Below the pieces are notes generated by a model that was not told the origin of the DNA, made no database searches, and saw only the letters and a list, made by a program, of their open reading frames with translations. Shown piece by piece: positions 1 through 8,102 of a stretch of DNA of 64,000 nucleotides. The position numbers and the translations under genes are program-made. Source of the DNA: Synechococcus sp. CCY 0621 (GTDB lineage Bacteria; Cyanobacteriota; Cyanobacteriia; PCC-6307; Cyanobiaceae); the NCBI RefSeq assembly GCF_019038465.1, contig NZ_JAFKRH010000010.1, positions 124,001 to 188,000 on the forward strand, read 5' to 3'. The number at the start of each line of letters is the position of its first letter. Within the stretch, counting starts at the first letter, position 1.

Positions 1-69
1 CTGTTGCTGCAGTGGGTTTCGCTGCCCACAAGTAGGACACGTTGGCGCGTCTATCCCAGGCGAAAACAT
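1..69 (-). CDS. Possible start of a zinc-ribbon-like protein, cut by the window edge
   Basis: A reading frame opens with ATG at 69 on the minus strand and runs off the left edge after 23 residues. It contains a Cys-Pro-Thr-Cys-Gly knuckle at residues 11-15, the kind of motif that opens a zinc ribbon in transposases or nucleic-acid-binding proteins. No ribosome binding site is visible upstream. The fragment is too short to name a family and may be chance; it is listed because the motif is suggestive and the left end of the mobile element continues out of the window. Confidence 0.2.
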   Translation of the reverse strand, partial: MFSPGIDAPTCPTCGQRNPLQQQ

Positions 70-602
70 GCGACACGGTGGCCACGGAAGGTTATACACC
101 GGGAAGGACCCTGAAACGCCCCCACCGCGTAGCCGTCCCCCTGGCGCGTAGTGTTGCAGGGGTGAATGGTGTTTCACATAAGAGAATGTTTCCCGCCTCT
201 TCTTCCCTGGGCTCAGTGAAGCGAACGAGAGCACAACGCGAGGCGAGCACCTTTCTTCATGTCGTGAGGCTATTCGTCTAGGTCAGAGAATAGATCGGTT
301 GGGTTTCCGGGAAGGTTTTCGTAATCGTTGAGTGTTTCAAGTGAGTCGGGATGACATTGAAGCGCCAACGCCAACACCCGCAATGCGCCCAACACGTCAG
401 GGTGCATTGTGCGTTCTGTTGATCAACCCGACGCATTCGGTCTGGGTTTAATCAGTGAAAACCATACCGCGAACTACGCCGGTCGGGGGTAATTAGTTGG
501 ACATGGCCAGCAGTGGGGACTTGGCCGTGGCAGCCCCGCCCCATGTCGGGGGTGGGAGGGTAGGACCGGCGAGCAGGCGTGCCTGGGCGATGGTGTGTTG
601 GG
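70..602. other. Mostly non-coding left flank of the cargo patch
   Basis: Apart from one possible 45-residue gene at 270-407 on the minus strand, I see no convincing gene here. The open frame at 42-281 on the plus strand has no RBS and an arginine-rich composition typical of chance frames. No copy of the tRNA-Ala 3' end, no terminal inverted repeat and no CRISPR-like repeat was seen. Confidence 0.4.
270..407 (-). CDS. Possible small acidic protein, 45 residues
   Basis: A minus-strand frame from ATG at 407 to TAG at 270-272 encodes a 45-residue peptide with protein-like composition: a hydrophobic Leu/Ala-rich helix (residues 5-18) followed by an acidic tail ending Asp-Leu-Asp-Glu. An in-frame TGA sits just upstream of the ATG, so the start is fixed if the gene is real. 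The RBS is weak. It points away from the SIR2 cargo genes. No family is recognised; a database hit in other cyanobacterial islands would be needed to accept it. Confidence 0.3.
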   Translation of the reverse strand: MHPDVLGALRVLALALQCHPDSLETLNDYENLPGNPTDLFSDLDE

Positions 603-630
603 TTGGCAAGGGGGAGGGTGCCGGTAGAAT
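603..630 (+). promoter_or_regulatory. Sigma-70-like promoter for the cargo genes
   Basis: TTGGCA at 603-608 and TAGAAT at 625-630 are separated by 16 bases. They lie about 30 bases upstream of the ATG at 660, whose RBS AAGGGG is at 645-650. The match to TTGACA/TATAAT consensus is good and the placement fits transcription of the 269-residue gene and possibly the SIR2 gene behind it. Confidence 0.5.
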
Positions 631-659
631 GGAGTATCTAATTGAAGGGGATTAAAGTC

Positions 660-1469
660 ATGCAAGAGAAAAAGCCAAGACGAACCTCTTATAGTTTTAC
701 GACAGCCGACAAGGTTGATAATATCGAGATAGGAGTAAGAAGCGGAAAAGATGGGACCCTTGAGGTTTGCCCGGTCACTGAGGTAAAAGAAGCTCATGTC
801 ACTACTCAATATGAGAGACCGAAGAAACCAAAAATTCTTACCAAAGTTCCCACTGGAGATCGCCCTGCCAAGGTTAATATTAATGAGGCTATCGCAGACT
901 ACGATTTGCTATTGGCAGTAGATACCAATACTAAAGAGGTTGCAGGCTATAGACTATCTGTGACGTCTGTGGTTATGGCAAGGCTTGTTCCTACGCCCAA
1001 CGCTGGCTTGTCATGCAATTATGAGATACCACTGAGTATCGAATTCACATCAATCCACGGAAACCCAGAGCGAATTGGATGGGTTCTTGCACTGAAGGAG
1101 CTTTTGCGCTGTAGTCTCATCAATCAAAGTTCTAGGATTGGAATGGTTGTTGATTCAGAGTTGGGCCTGCTTGCAGAGTTTAATAGCCGAAGACAGCCCC
1201 TCTTTGGGTGTGACTTTCTTCTTGGCGGTGTTGAACTAATATACGGCGGCTCCGATGGTGGTGCTGAGCTAATTCCAAACAAGCTCATACGGAAGGCTGA
1301 AAAAGCTTCAGCCGCTCTACTTAAGGAAATTGTTGCTGGAGCCAAGCATGGCTCACTGAGAACACTTACTCCTAGAAGTGCTTGTACATCTCTTGCTTTT
1401 CATTGGAACAGACCTTCTGCTGGGGCAATCCAGCATCAAGATGCAGTGGGCGGCTCCAATCATGCCTGA
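660..1469 (+). CDS. Unrecognised 269-residue cargo protein upstream of SIR2
   Basis: I do not recognise this family. The start is placed at ATG 660, nine bases after AAGGGG, rather than at the TTG at 642. The N-terminal 60 residues are polar and Lys/Arg-rich. The middle reads as alternating strands and helices: a strand ending in Val-Asp-Thr-Asn-Thr (about residue 87), a helix beginning Asn-Pro-Glu-Arg, a strand ending in Val-Val-Asp-Ser-Glu, then Gly-Gly-Ser-Asp-Gly-Gly before a long C-terminal helix. Acidic residues placed this way resemble an RNase H-like fold, which is inference only. There is no signal peptide or membrane segment. The last 40 residues look low in conservation and could be an eroded tail. 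The gene is visibly AT-richer than the core genome and lies in the same direction as the SIR2 gene 364 bases downstream, so joint action in one defence module is plausible. Confidence 0.6.
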   Translation: MQEKKPRRTSYSFTTADKVDNIEIGVRSGKDGTLEVCPVTEVKEAHVTTQYERPKKPKILTKVPTGDRPAKVNINEAIADYDLLLAVDTNTKEVAGYRLSVTSVVMARLVPTPNAGLSCNYEIPLSIEFTSIHGNPERIGWVLALKELLRCSLINQSSRIGMVVDSELGLLAEFNSRRQPLFGCDFLLGGVELIYGGSDGGAELIPNKLIRKAEKASAALLKEIVAGAKHGSLRTLTPRSACTSLAFHWNRPSAGAIQHQDAVGGSNHA

Positions 1470-1534
1470 AGTGTATGCAGGGCGACTGTCCTCCGCTGAT
1501 CTTGAGCGATGGATGGCACCCCCACAGACGAAGA

Positions 1535-1595
1535 GCCCCCCCATCGGCTGATGGAGGTACCCCGTCGCGGGTTAGGGGGGCAGGGTCTCAGACCC
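1535..1595. other. Strongly structured intergenic element, candidate non-coding RNA
   Basis: Between the two cargo genes lies a GC-rich patch with nested inverted repeats. A seven-base-pair outer stem pairs 1535-1541 with 1575-1581. It encloses a four-pair hairpin (1542-1545 with 1550-1553) and a second four-pair hairpin (1561-1564 with 1568-1571). A separate five-pair hairpin follows, 1583-1587 with 1591-1595, around a TCA loop. No T-run follows, so it is not an ordinary intrinsic terminator. It does not fold as a tRNA. It may be an RNA part of the neighbouring system, a recombination site or a processing signal. The rest of the 1470-1833 gap holds only an inverted CGGCAG/CTGCCG pair (1725-1730, 1764-1769) and no gene I can support. 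Confidence 0.35.
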
Positions 1596-1833
1596 AGGCA
1601 CTTCGAATCGGTGAACCACAGCTACGAACTGGAGGCTGCAGACAAAACCCCTTTCAGCAAGATTGCTTCGGCTCTCACCTGCGGTTACTCTCTCTGTGTT
1701 TCACGGAAAGGGAGATGAAGATGCCGGCAGCTCTCGGGACTACCTAATCAATTGCGAAAAAGGCTGCCGAGAACACCTGATTAAGAGTCGACTTGGCATC
1801 CTGCAATCCGTTTCCCCACGTCTTTGGACAATC

Positions 1834-3600
1834 ATGACTATCGATCCAATGCTCTCTTTGAGCTTTTCAATGAGTGCAAGCCCCGGAGCCTATGCATTGC
1901 TTCTGGGATCAGGCATTTCGAGGTCAGCACAAATTCCTACTGGCTGGGAAATTACACTTGAATTAGTAAGGAGGATTGCGGTAGCAAATGGCAGCGAAGA
2001 ACCGACCAACCCGGACCAATGGTACCAAGAGAAGTTTGGGACAGATCCAAGCTACTCAGAGTTGCTGGACCAATTGGCCAAGACAAGATCTGACCGTAGT
2101 GCTTTTCTGCAGCCTTACTTTGAGCCAACAGAGGACGACAGAGCACAGAATATCAAGATGCCTTCAAGGGCGCATAGAGCAATTGCAAATATGGTCTCCA
2201 ATGGCCACGTCAGAGTTATTGTAACCACAAACTTTGATCGCCTCCTTGAGCAGGCACTTGAAGATGTATCCATTCGATCTGTCGTTATCTCCAACGGCGA
2301 TCAAGCTATGGGGGCGCCACCATTGGTCCATGCATCTTGCGTTATCCTTAAAGTCAATGGCGACTATCTTGATAGCCGAATTCGGAACACAGAACAGGAG
2401 CTGGCAACCTATGAGCAACCAGTAGATGCACTACTTGACCAAATACTTGATGAATTTGGCTTAATTGTCTGCGGCTGGTCTGGCGACTGGGATATAGCGC
2501 TACGAGATGCAATAATGCGATGCCCTAGTCGACGCTACATGACTTACTGGGCGGCTAGGGGTTCTCTTGGACAGCGCGGAAGTGAAATCGTCACGCAAAG
2601 AGGAGGCATTTCCTTACAAATTCAGGATGCTGATTCTTTCTTTGAGTCCCTTGAGGAGAAGATCAATGCATTAGATCAGTTCAAGAGGCCTCATCCGTTA
2701 TCAACAGCAGTCCTTATTGAGTCACTCAAAAAGTACATTGTTGATGAAGCTAGTCGAATCAGACTGCACGATTTATTAGTTCAGGTAACAGATAGAACAC
2801 TTGATGAGCTTGCAATAGAACTCGGAGATGAGTTCCTTAATCTTCCTTTGGATGAAGCTGGTATAGAAAGCTGCCTAAAGCGCATTGACGGTATATGCAC
2901 TGATCTTACGGCCGCCTTCGCTACAATTGGGAGATGGGGAAGCCAATCTCATATCCAATGGCTGCGTGATTCCATTGTGAAGATTGCCTCTATTGGGGCA
3001 GGACCACAGGGTGGATACGATGTGAATCTTAGTATTAGGCATGTTCCTACTCTGTATATGATCTATGCCTGTGGTCTGGCCCTAATCAAAGCTGGCAACT
3101 ACGGGGCTATAGAGTCGATCGTTAACGTGCCTATCTCCTTGCCTGTTGGCCAAAAGGTTCCTCTGCTCTCGATTAATCCTCATCTGGCGATCTTGAGGTC
3201 AAAACTCTTAACAAAGCTCCCAGACTTCAAAAACAAAATAACTCCACTTAGCGACTATCTATACTCGCAATCGAGAGGATCGCTAAAGCCTCTGGTTGTA
3301 AATGAAGAAGACTACGATAGCATCTTTGATCGTCTTGAACTATTGCTCTCCATGATTTACATCAGAAATCGCTTGGATGAAGGTAGGGATGAATCTTGGA
3401 CGATTCCTGGCAGGTGGGTCTGGAAAGACCGCTTTAGCCAAGGAAATGGACCCTTCGATATTCTTTTGGGTGAATTCACTTCCTTCGGAATCCATTGGCA
3501 GCCTTTCAATAGTGGCTTCTTTGACGGAAATCCGGTTCGCGTGCACGAAGTAATCGTACCTTTGACTGCATTCTATCAAACGTGGAGACAGAGAAGTTAA
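1834..3600 (+). CDS. SIR2-domain protein, probable anti-phage effector
   Basis: This 588-residue protein carries an N-terminal SIR2-like (SIR2_2) domain: ALLLGSGIS at 21-29, PTGWE at 35-39, TTNFDRLLE at 131-139, KVNGDYLD at 173-180 and VCGWSGDWD at 212-220. Bacterial defence proteins with this domain usually cleave NAD+ when a partner senses phage, stopping the infected cell. The region from about 300 to 588 is alpha/beta and unrecognised; it may sense or oligomerise. The start is taken at ATG 1834 because the conserved domain begins about 15 residues later; the frame is open back to 1663 but that extension looks non-coding. The position where many bacterial SIR2 NADases have a catalytic His (HG) is Asn175 here, codon AAT at 2356. 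No good RBS is visible. Base composition is AT-rich against the surroundings, which suggests recent transfer with the upstream gene. Confidence 0.8.
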   Translation: MTIDPMLSLSFSMSASPGAYALLLGSGISRSAQIPTGWEITLELVRRIAVANGSEEPTNPDQWYQEKFGTDPSYSELLDQLAKTRSDRSAFLQPYFEPTEDDRAQNIKMPSRAHRAIANMVSNGHVRVIVTTNFDRLLEQALEDVSIRSVVISNGDQAMGAPPLVHASCVILKVNGDYLDSRIRNTEQELATYEQPVDALLDQILDEFGLIVCGWSGDWDIALRDAIMRCPSRRYMTYWAARGSLGQRGSEIVTQRGGISLQIQDADSFFESLEEKINALDQFKRPHPLSTAVLIESLKKYIVDEASRIRLHDLLVQVTDRTLDELAIELGDEFLNLPLDEAGIESCLKRIDGICTDLTAAFATIGRWGSQSHIQWLRDSIVKIASIGAGPQGGYDVNLSIRHVPTLYMIYACGLALIKAGNYGAIESIVNVPISLPVGQKVPLLSINPHLAILRSKLLTKLPDFKNKITPLSDYLYSQSRGSLKPLVVNEEDYDSIFDRLELLLSMIYIRNRLDEGRDESWTIPGRWVWKDRFSQGNGPFDILLGEFTSFGIHWQPFNSGFFDGNPVRVHEVIVPLTAFYQTWRQRS

Positions 3601-3601
3601 T

Positions 3602-3868
3602 GTGTTGGCGCCGTCTACCTTGCGTCAGTTTAGCTGCTTGCGAAATGCTCCTAAGATTGACATTAGCGTGAGCGGCTTCTGAGTTATTCTGTTCGGGCCA
3701 CTGGGTACGCTATGGCTGGATGATGGCAAGCGCTGGACCCAAAGAATGATTGAGCTAGTCGCTATCCTTGAAGTTTGCATGAACAGAGATGTGCCGCTGA
3801 CGATGTCCAGCAAATTATTGGCTGAAGTGCCAATTCAAGATAAAGTCAAACTACGGACAGGGTTTTAA
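3602..3868 (+). pseudogene. Broken small ORF after the SIR2 gene
   Basis: A GTG at 3602, immediately after the SIR2 stop, opens a frame that meets TGA at 3680-3682 and then stays open to TAA at 3866-3868. The second part has protein-like composition, with a helix-like run around LWLDDGKRWTQRMIELVAIL and a charged tail. It could be a third gene of the module broken by a nonsense mutation, or a chance frame. No family is recognised. From 3869 to 4132 I see nothing that can be supported. Confidence 0.25.
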
Positions 3869-4132
3869 AATATAGCTCCACTCCGTTCTGGCCGTATGAG
3901 TTTCTCGGCTCAGCGTTGATTGCTTCGTGTCCAAGGAGGTCATAGCTTCCGCCGAAGCCTTACAGGAATCGATGCCTTTCTGGGGGGTGGTACATCACCA
4001 GCTTGGAAGGGTGGCCTCGGACTTGCTCTGCCGCTGATCCACAGGTCAGGCAGCCTGAGGGGCTCTCTGCGGGGAGTCGGTGAACATGAGTCGGAGGGGA
4101 GGGCGAGGAGGGCGTCTTAACGGGCCGGGAGA

Positions 4133-6748
4133 TCACGCGGTATCCACACGCTTCGGCCACCACGGATCGTCCAGGTCATCGAAGGCGTCAGCGCCGGAGC
4201 CGATGGGGACCGTTGGGGCCAACGGACACGGTCCGTTGGGGTCCGATCGCCCTAGTGCCTCGGTACGGAGGTCCGCTGGGTCCGAAGGGTCCGATGGCTG
4301 CTGTGACAGGGGAAAGAAGGATGGATTTCGCTCCGGGTCCTCACGCGAGGGGAGGCCATCGGACCCAGAGGACCCAGCGGACCCGCGATCGGGAGCACTA
4401 GGGGAATTGCGCACCCGCTTGAAGGCCGCGAGGCCCTCGGTGGTGGGCCAGAACTCGATCACCTTCCCGCCCTGCCCGGGGCGACTCCGCGCCATGGCAT
4501 GGAGCAGCCCCCTCTTCTCCAGCCCCCGCAGCCGTTTCATCGCCACCCGCTCAGGGTTATTCCCCTCGCCGCCTTGCAGGACAGCCATGTCTGCGGCGGT
4601 GACCTTTTCCAGGCAGTCATCCCATCGCTCGCAGACGGTGCAAAGCGCGTCGTACTGCGTGTCATTGAGGGTCTGGGCGGCCTGTGTGGCGTCCTCCTCC
4701 CGGCCGACAGCACCTGTGTCCAGCAGTTCCCAGGTGGCTCCGTCCCGCTGGATCACGAGGGCCTGTGGAAGCCCACCCCGCCCCTGGGTGGTGAGGCGGC
4801 GGCGGCGGTCCTCATCGTTCGTTGTGAGGGGTGCCAGCTTCAGGATCTGAGAGGCGGTGGCAGGAAGTGCTGTGCTGCCCCGGCTGGCGCTTGTGGCCCC
4901 CTCACCAGCGCGTCCCTTGGAGGCGTGATGGATCAGCACCACCGTCGCCCGGTGGGGCTCGAGTTGTTCCATCAGGTCCTTGATCGGTTCGGCGATCTCG
5001 GGTGATTCCTCCTTCAGGCCCAGAGGCCCCACGCATTCGCTGAGGCTGTCGATCAGCACCACCAGGCCGGGATGGGTCTGGGCGATCGCGGCGATCCGGT
5101 CAATCCCCTCGGGGTCCAGGTGGAGCGGTCGCCCCTTGGTGTAGAGGCCGACCAGGGGGCCGCCGAGCCTGTTGCAGGAGTCGAGCCAGCCCACGGGGCG
5201 CAGCATCTTCTCCCAGTCGGCTCCAGGCTGGTCGGTGCCAACGATCAGCACCGGTGGACAGGGGCCGTTCAGGTTGTGATCCAGAAAGGCCAGTTCGTTG
5301 CGGTGCCAGGCGGCGAGCCAGGCGATCACCAGCGAGGTCTTCCCTTGCTTCGGGAGGGCGATCAGGAGGTTCAGGCAGGCCCGCAGGATCAGCCCCTCCC
5401 AGGCCCACGGTTCGGGCGTCGATTCCAGAACGTCACCAGGGCGCAGCATGGGGTCGTCGCTGCCATGCATGCGCCGCCTTCGCGCCGCCTGAAACATGGC
5501 CAGCAGTTCCTGATCGCGGATTTCCACCCGCAGTCGCTTCGCCTCGGCTCGCAGGAGGGGGAGCCGGTCGGCATAGGGGGCCTTGGCCTCCTGAAGCTGG
5601 GCGGCCTTGCGTTTAAGGAACTCCAGAGGAGCAACCACCTCGCCAGCAGCAGGCGGTGCCTCCCATGGCATGGGGCCAGAGACAGCAGCAGGAGAGGCGC
5701 CAGGCCGGTTGAGTTGCTGGTCGGGGTGGATGTCGATGTAGGGCCGCTCGCGTTCGGTGTGCCACCTGAACAGCGATCTCTCGCCTAGTCCGCCGTGGGT
5801 CTCCGTCCGCACATAGGCCCAGAGGCGCCCATCACGCCCTACGTGGGTCTCCCCTGGTTTCTGGTTCAGCGGTGGCGCGAATGTTCCGCCGTGGAAGCAC
5901 CAAACGCCCATGCCGTCGGCACCGATGCTGCAGGCGCCGCTGTGATCCCTCCCGCAGACCGGGCACGGCCTGGCGGCGCTGCTATCCCTCCAGTCCCCTG
6001 GCACGCTCCACGCTGCGCTCGCCGGTCTGGCGGTGGCGGCTGATGATCCCTTGTTCTTCTCGATCGCTTCCTTCAGCAGCAGCAGGGCATCGAGGAAGTC
6101 AACCGGGCAATCGACGATCTGCGCCGGGGTGTTAATCCAGCTATAGAAACCGCCTGATTTAGGATGTTCGCCGAGTACGACAACCTGCGTACTTCTTTCC
6201 TCGGCCGGGCTGCCGTAGAAGATTTCCAGCGCGCCCAGTTTCTTCTCGCTCGATGGCTGCGGTGCTCCGTTTTCGTCAACACGCAACCGGCTGGTGTAAT
6301 GCCCCCCAAACCGCTGGTGCTGCTCCGGAGTGAGGCGCACGGCGATCTTGAACCTGTGATCGGCCTCCGAGAAATTGGTGCGCCCGATGCTCCAGGTATT
6401 GGCGAGAAGCACCTTCAGGGGTTCGGCGCCATAGATGGACTGGAGGAATCGGCGAGGGCCGAAGCCGTCGACATCGACGATCAGCAGGCCATACTCCCCC
6501 GTGCGCATCCCTGCCGCGATGACATGGCCATTCATGGCGGCAAGGTCGGCGGGGCTGTAGGGCGTGCACGTTGGCCAGCCCACGAAACCACGCCCGGTCA
6601 GCGGATCAACCGGCCCCTTGCGATCCTGGCCAGCCCCGATGGGGAGTAACGGCAGGCCAGCGAGGTGGGGTAGGAAGGCGCGCCAGTTGGCCCAGTCGGT
6701 GGCGGATGCACCCCCCGGAGTGGGATGCTGCTCCGGTGCGGCGGTCAT
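4133..6748 (-). CDS. Primase-polymerase / RecA-like helicase replication protein of the mobile element
   Basis: This 871-residue protein combines the activities needed to start and drive replication of a small mobile element. Residues 20-230 look like an archaeo-eukaryotic primase-polymerase domain with GLLIVDVDG (87-95) supplying paired acidic residues and GALEIFYG (172-179). A zinc site follows (Cys262, Cys265, Cys273, then Cys284/His286). Residues 440-680 form an AAA_25/RepA-type helicase with Walker A ALPKQGKTS (464-472), Walker B LVVLIDS (562-568) and a VVLIHHASKG motif. The C-terminus has a winged-helix-like stretch and a low-complexity Ser/Pro/Asp tail. It overlaps the preceding gene by ATGA at 6745-6748, so translation is coupled. 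Similar fused primase-helicases occur in phage satellites and picocyanobacterial tRNA-linked islands. The exact polymerase subfamily is uncertain. Confidence 0.8.
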   Translation of the reverse strand: MTAAPEQHPTPGGASATDWANWRAFLPHLAGLPLLPIGAGQDRKGPVDPLTGRGFVGWPTCTPYSPADLAAMNGHVIAAGMRTGEYGLLIVDVDGFGPRRFLQSIYGAEPLKVLLANTWSIGRTNFSEADHRFKIAVRLTPEQHQRFGGHYTSRLRVDENGAPQPSSEKKLGALEIFYGSPAEERSTQVVVLGEHPKSGGFYSWINTPAQIVDCPVDFLDALLLLKEAIEKNKGSSAATARPASAAWSVPGDWRDSSAARPCPVCGRDHSGACSIGADGMGVWCFHGGTFAPPLNQKPGETHVGRDGRLWAYVRTETHGGLGERSLFRWHTERERPYIDIHPDQQLNRPGASPAAVSGPMPWEAPPAAGEVVAPLEFLKRKAAQLQEAKAPYADRLPLLRAEAKRLRVEIRDQELLAMFQAARRRRMHGSDDPMLRPGDVLESTPEPWAWEGLILRACLNLLIALPKQGKTSLVIAWLAAWHRNELAFLDHNLNGPCPPVLIVGTDQPGADWEKMLRPVGWLDSCNRLGGPLVGLYTKGRPLHLDPEGIDRIAAIAQTHPGLVVLIDSLSECVGPLGLKEESPEIAEPIKDLMEQLEPHRATVVLIHHASKGRAGEGATSASRGSTALPATASQILKLAPLTTNDEDRRRRLTTQGRGGLPQALVIQRDGATWELLDTGAVGREEDATQAAQTLNDTQYDALCTVCERWDDCLEKVTAADMAVLQGGEGNNPERVAMKRLRGLEKRGLLHAMARSRPGQGGKVIEFWPTTEGLAAFKRVRNSPSAPDRGSAGSSGSDGLPSREDPERNPSFFPLSQQPSDPSDPADLRTEALGRSDPNGPCPLAPTVPIGSGADAFDDLDDPWWPKRVDTA

Positions 6749-7851
6749 GACTGCGACTCCTGGTGCTGGCGCAGCAGGTAGCCGCGGCCATTGCGAACCT
6801 CCAACCCGACCAGATGGCAGAGATGCTGCGACTGGCTATGTGCTGCCAGATCCCCGCTAATCGCAGGGCCTTGGTACGAGCGGACGAACTTCCGCATCGA
6901 ACGGACAGTGGATGGGCTCAGCCGGCGGGAGCCGCGGACATCGGGGAGGAACGACAGGACGCCATCCGAATGCCGGAATGAAAGGCAAAGCTCCGGCCGG
7001 CGTTTCCCACCGCCACTGCGATGGTGCAGCACCAGCTCTCCTGCGTCATGCAGGACCCGCCCGGCGGCGATGTCAGCCGATGCTTCGAGAGAACACTCCA
7101 GATGTGTCAGCTCACAACTGATGAGCGCCATCTCGGCCGCGGGCATCTCCGTGTGCAATCGCGTGGCGACGATCAGGTCTGGCAGCGTGTTGAACGCTCC
7201 TCGGAGAACGCCGAAGATCGCTTCAGAGGAGCGCCCAAGGCCGTATGTCCGCAGTTCCCGCTGTAGTTCCGGGCGGTGCAGGATCAGCACCAGCCCGCGA
7301 CGGAGCATCGACCAGTCGATGCGGGTGTGGAGCCTGTTCCGGCACAGAGTCTGGATTGCACAGAAGGCGGTTACTCCCTCATGCGGGATCACTGCAAGCT
7401 GATCGAAGACTCGCCTCAGCAGGGCTCGTTCGCGGGCCTTGCCGGTCCCCATGCCAAGAAGCGCGAGCGCCGACTGGCCGGTGGTGTCTTCGCGGGCGAG
7501 GCCGGTCAGCGCAACCCGCAGCCAGGTGCCGGCCAGGGCCTCTGTGTTCTGCTTCGGCGAGAGGGCGGCAAGCCGTGCATGGCTCTCAGCCGCCGTCGGG
7601 AAGTCCGTGATGCCGAGGACATCACAGAGAACCGATTCGGCTTCGGATCCAGAGGGGCGCAGCCGGACGGGTTCGGCACCGAGGCGGCGGGCCTCGGCCA
7701 GTCGGCTCCCCTTCTTGCCGGGGCGTCTCTTCCTCTGGTGCGGGGGCTGGTGCTGGGCGTAGGCGCGGACGGGGGCAGTTCCCGTAGGCTGGTGAGTAGA
7801 AGTGCTTACCTCACCCCGCTCGCCCCGGCCAGGGCTGGTGGGGATTTTCAT
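6745..7851 (-). CDS. Unrecognised element protein between HTH protein and primase-helicase
   Basis: This 368-residue protein is not recognised. The first 55 residues are basic and disordered-looking (Pro, Arg, Lys and His-rich); the rest is mostly helical with many Leu/Ala/Arg residues and no signal peptide, membrane segment or clear enzyme motif. It overlaps the HTH gene upstream (ATGA at 7848-7851) and the primase-helicase downstream (6745-6748), so it belongs to the replication operon. An accessory role in replication initiation or copy control is inferred from context only. A later GTG start near residue 16 is possible. Confidence 0.65.
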   Translation of the reverse strand: MKIPTSPGRGERGEVSTSTHQPTGTAPVRAYAQHQPPHQRKRRPGKKGSRLAEARRLGAEPVRLRPSGSEAESVLCDVLGITDFPTAAESHARLAALSPKQNTEALAGTWLRVALTGLAREDTTGQSALALLGMGTGKARERALLRRVFDQLAVIPHEGVTAFCAIQTLCRNRLHTRIDWSMLRRGLVLILHRPELQRELRTYGLGRSSEAIFGVLRGAFNTLPDLIVATRLHTEMPAAEMALISCELTHLECSLEASADIAAGRVLHDAGELVLHHRSGGGKRRPELCLSFRHSDGVLSFLPDVRGSRRLSPSTVRSMRKFVRSYQGPAISGDLAAHSQSQHLCHLVGLEVRNGRGYLLRQHQESQS

Positions 7852-8102
7852 CGCGCCACCATCGGCAGGCGAAGCTCAGCCCGCATCTCCTGCCGGGCTT
7901 GGATGCCGCGGTGGTGGAGCACGGCCCTGCAGGCTTCCACGTCCCAACAGATCGGGCTGTTGGCGTAGGGGCCGGCGGCCCAGTGGACGCCAGGGATCAG
8001 GAATCCGGTATCCGGATGCCCGTAACGCTTAAGGGTTCGGATAGAGAATCCGAGGGCGCGAGCCGCTTCAGGGCTCGGCAGCCAGTTGCTATGGGTGGAC
8101 AT
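7848..8102 (-). CDS. Small helix-turn-helix protein, possible excisionase or operon regulator
   Basis: The 84-residue protein begins with WLPSPEAARALGFSIRTLKR (residues 7-26), the signature of a MerR/Xis-type winged helix that reads DNA, and continues with a short wing and a basic C-terminal helix. Proteins of this size next to a tyrosine recombinase and a replication operon commonly act as excisionases or repressors of the element. It is the first gene of the three-gene minus-strand operon and is coupled to the next by ATGA. The start at ATG 8102 has no strong RBS. Which of the two roles it has cannot be told from sequence. Confidence 0.7.
   Translation of the reverse strand: MSTHSNWLPSPEAARALGFSIRTLKRYGHPDTGFLIPGVHWAAGPYANSPICWDVEACRAVLHHRGIQARQEMRAELRLPMVAR

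Noticed and set aside
42-281. 79-codon plus-strand frame at the left end
   Set aside because: No RBS, Arg-rich, no motif; most likely chance.
474-809. 111-codon minus-strand frame
   Set aside because: It overlaps the promoter and start of the 269-residue gene and has Pro/Ser/His-rich content without a motif.
1600-1620. TTCGAATC resembling a tRNA T-loop
   Set aside because: The flanking bases do not form a T stem or cloverleaf, and the segment does not match the tRNA-Ala 3' end, so it is not an attachment-site copy.
4080-4850. 256-codon plus-strand frame
   Set aside because: It is antisense to the C-terminal part of the primase-helicase and is Ser/Arg/Pro-rich; no independent support.
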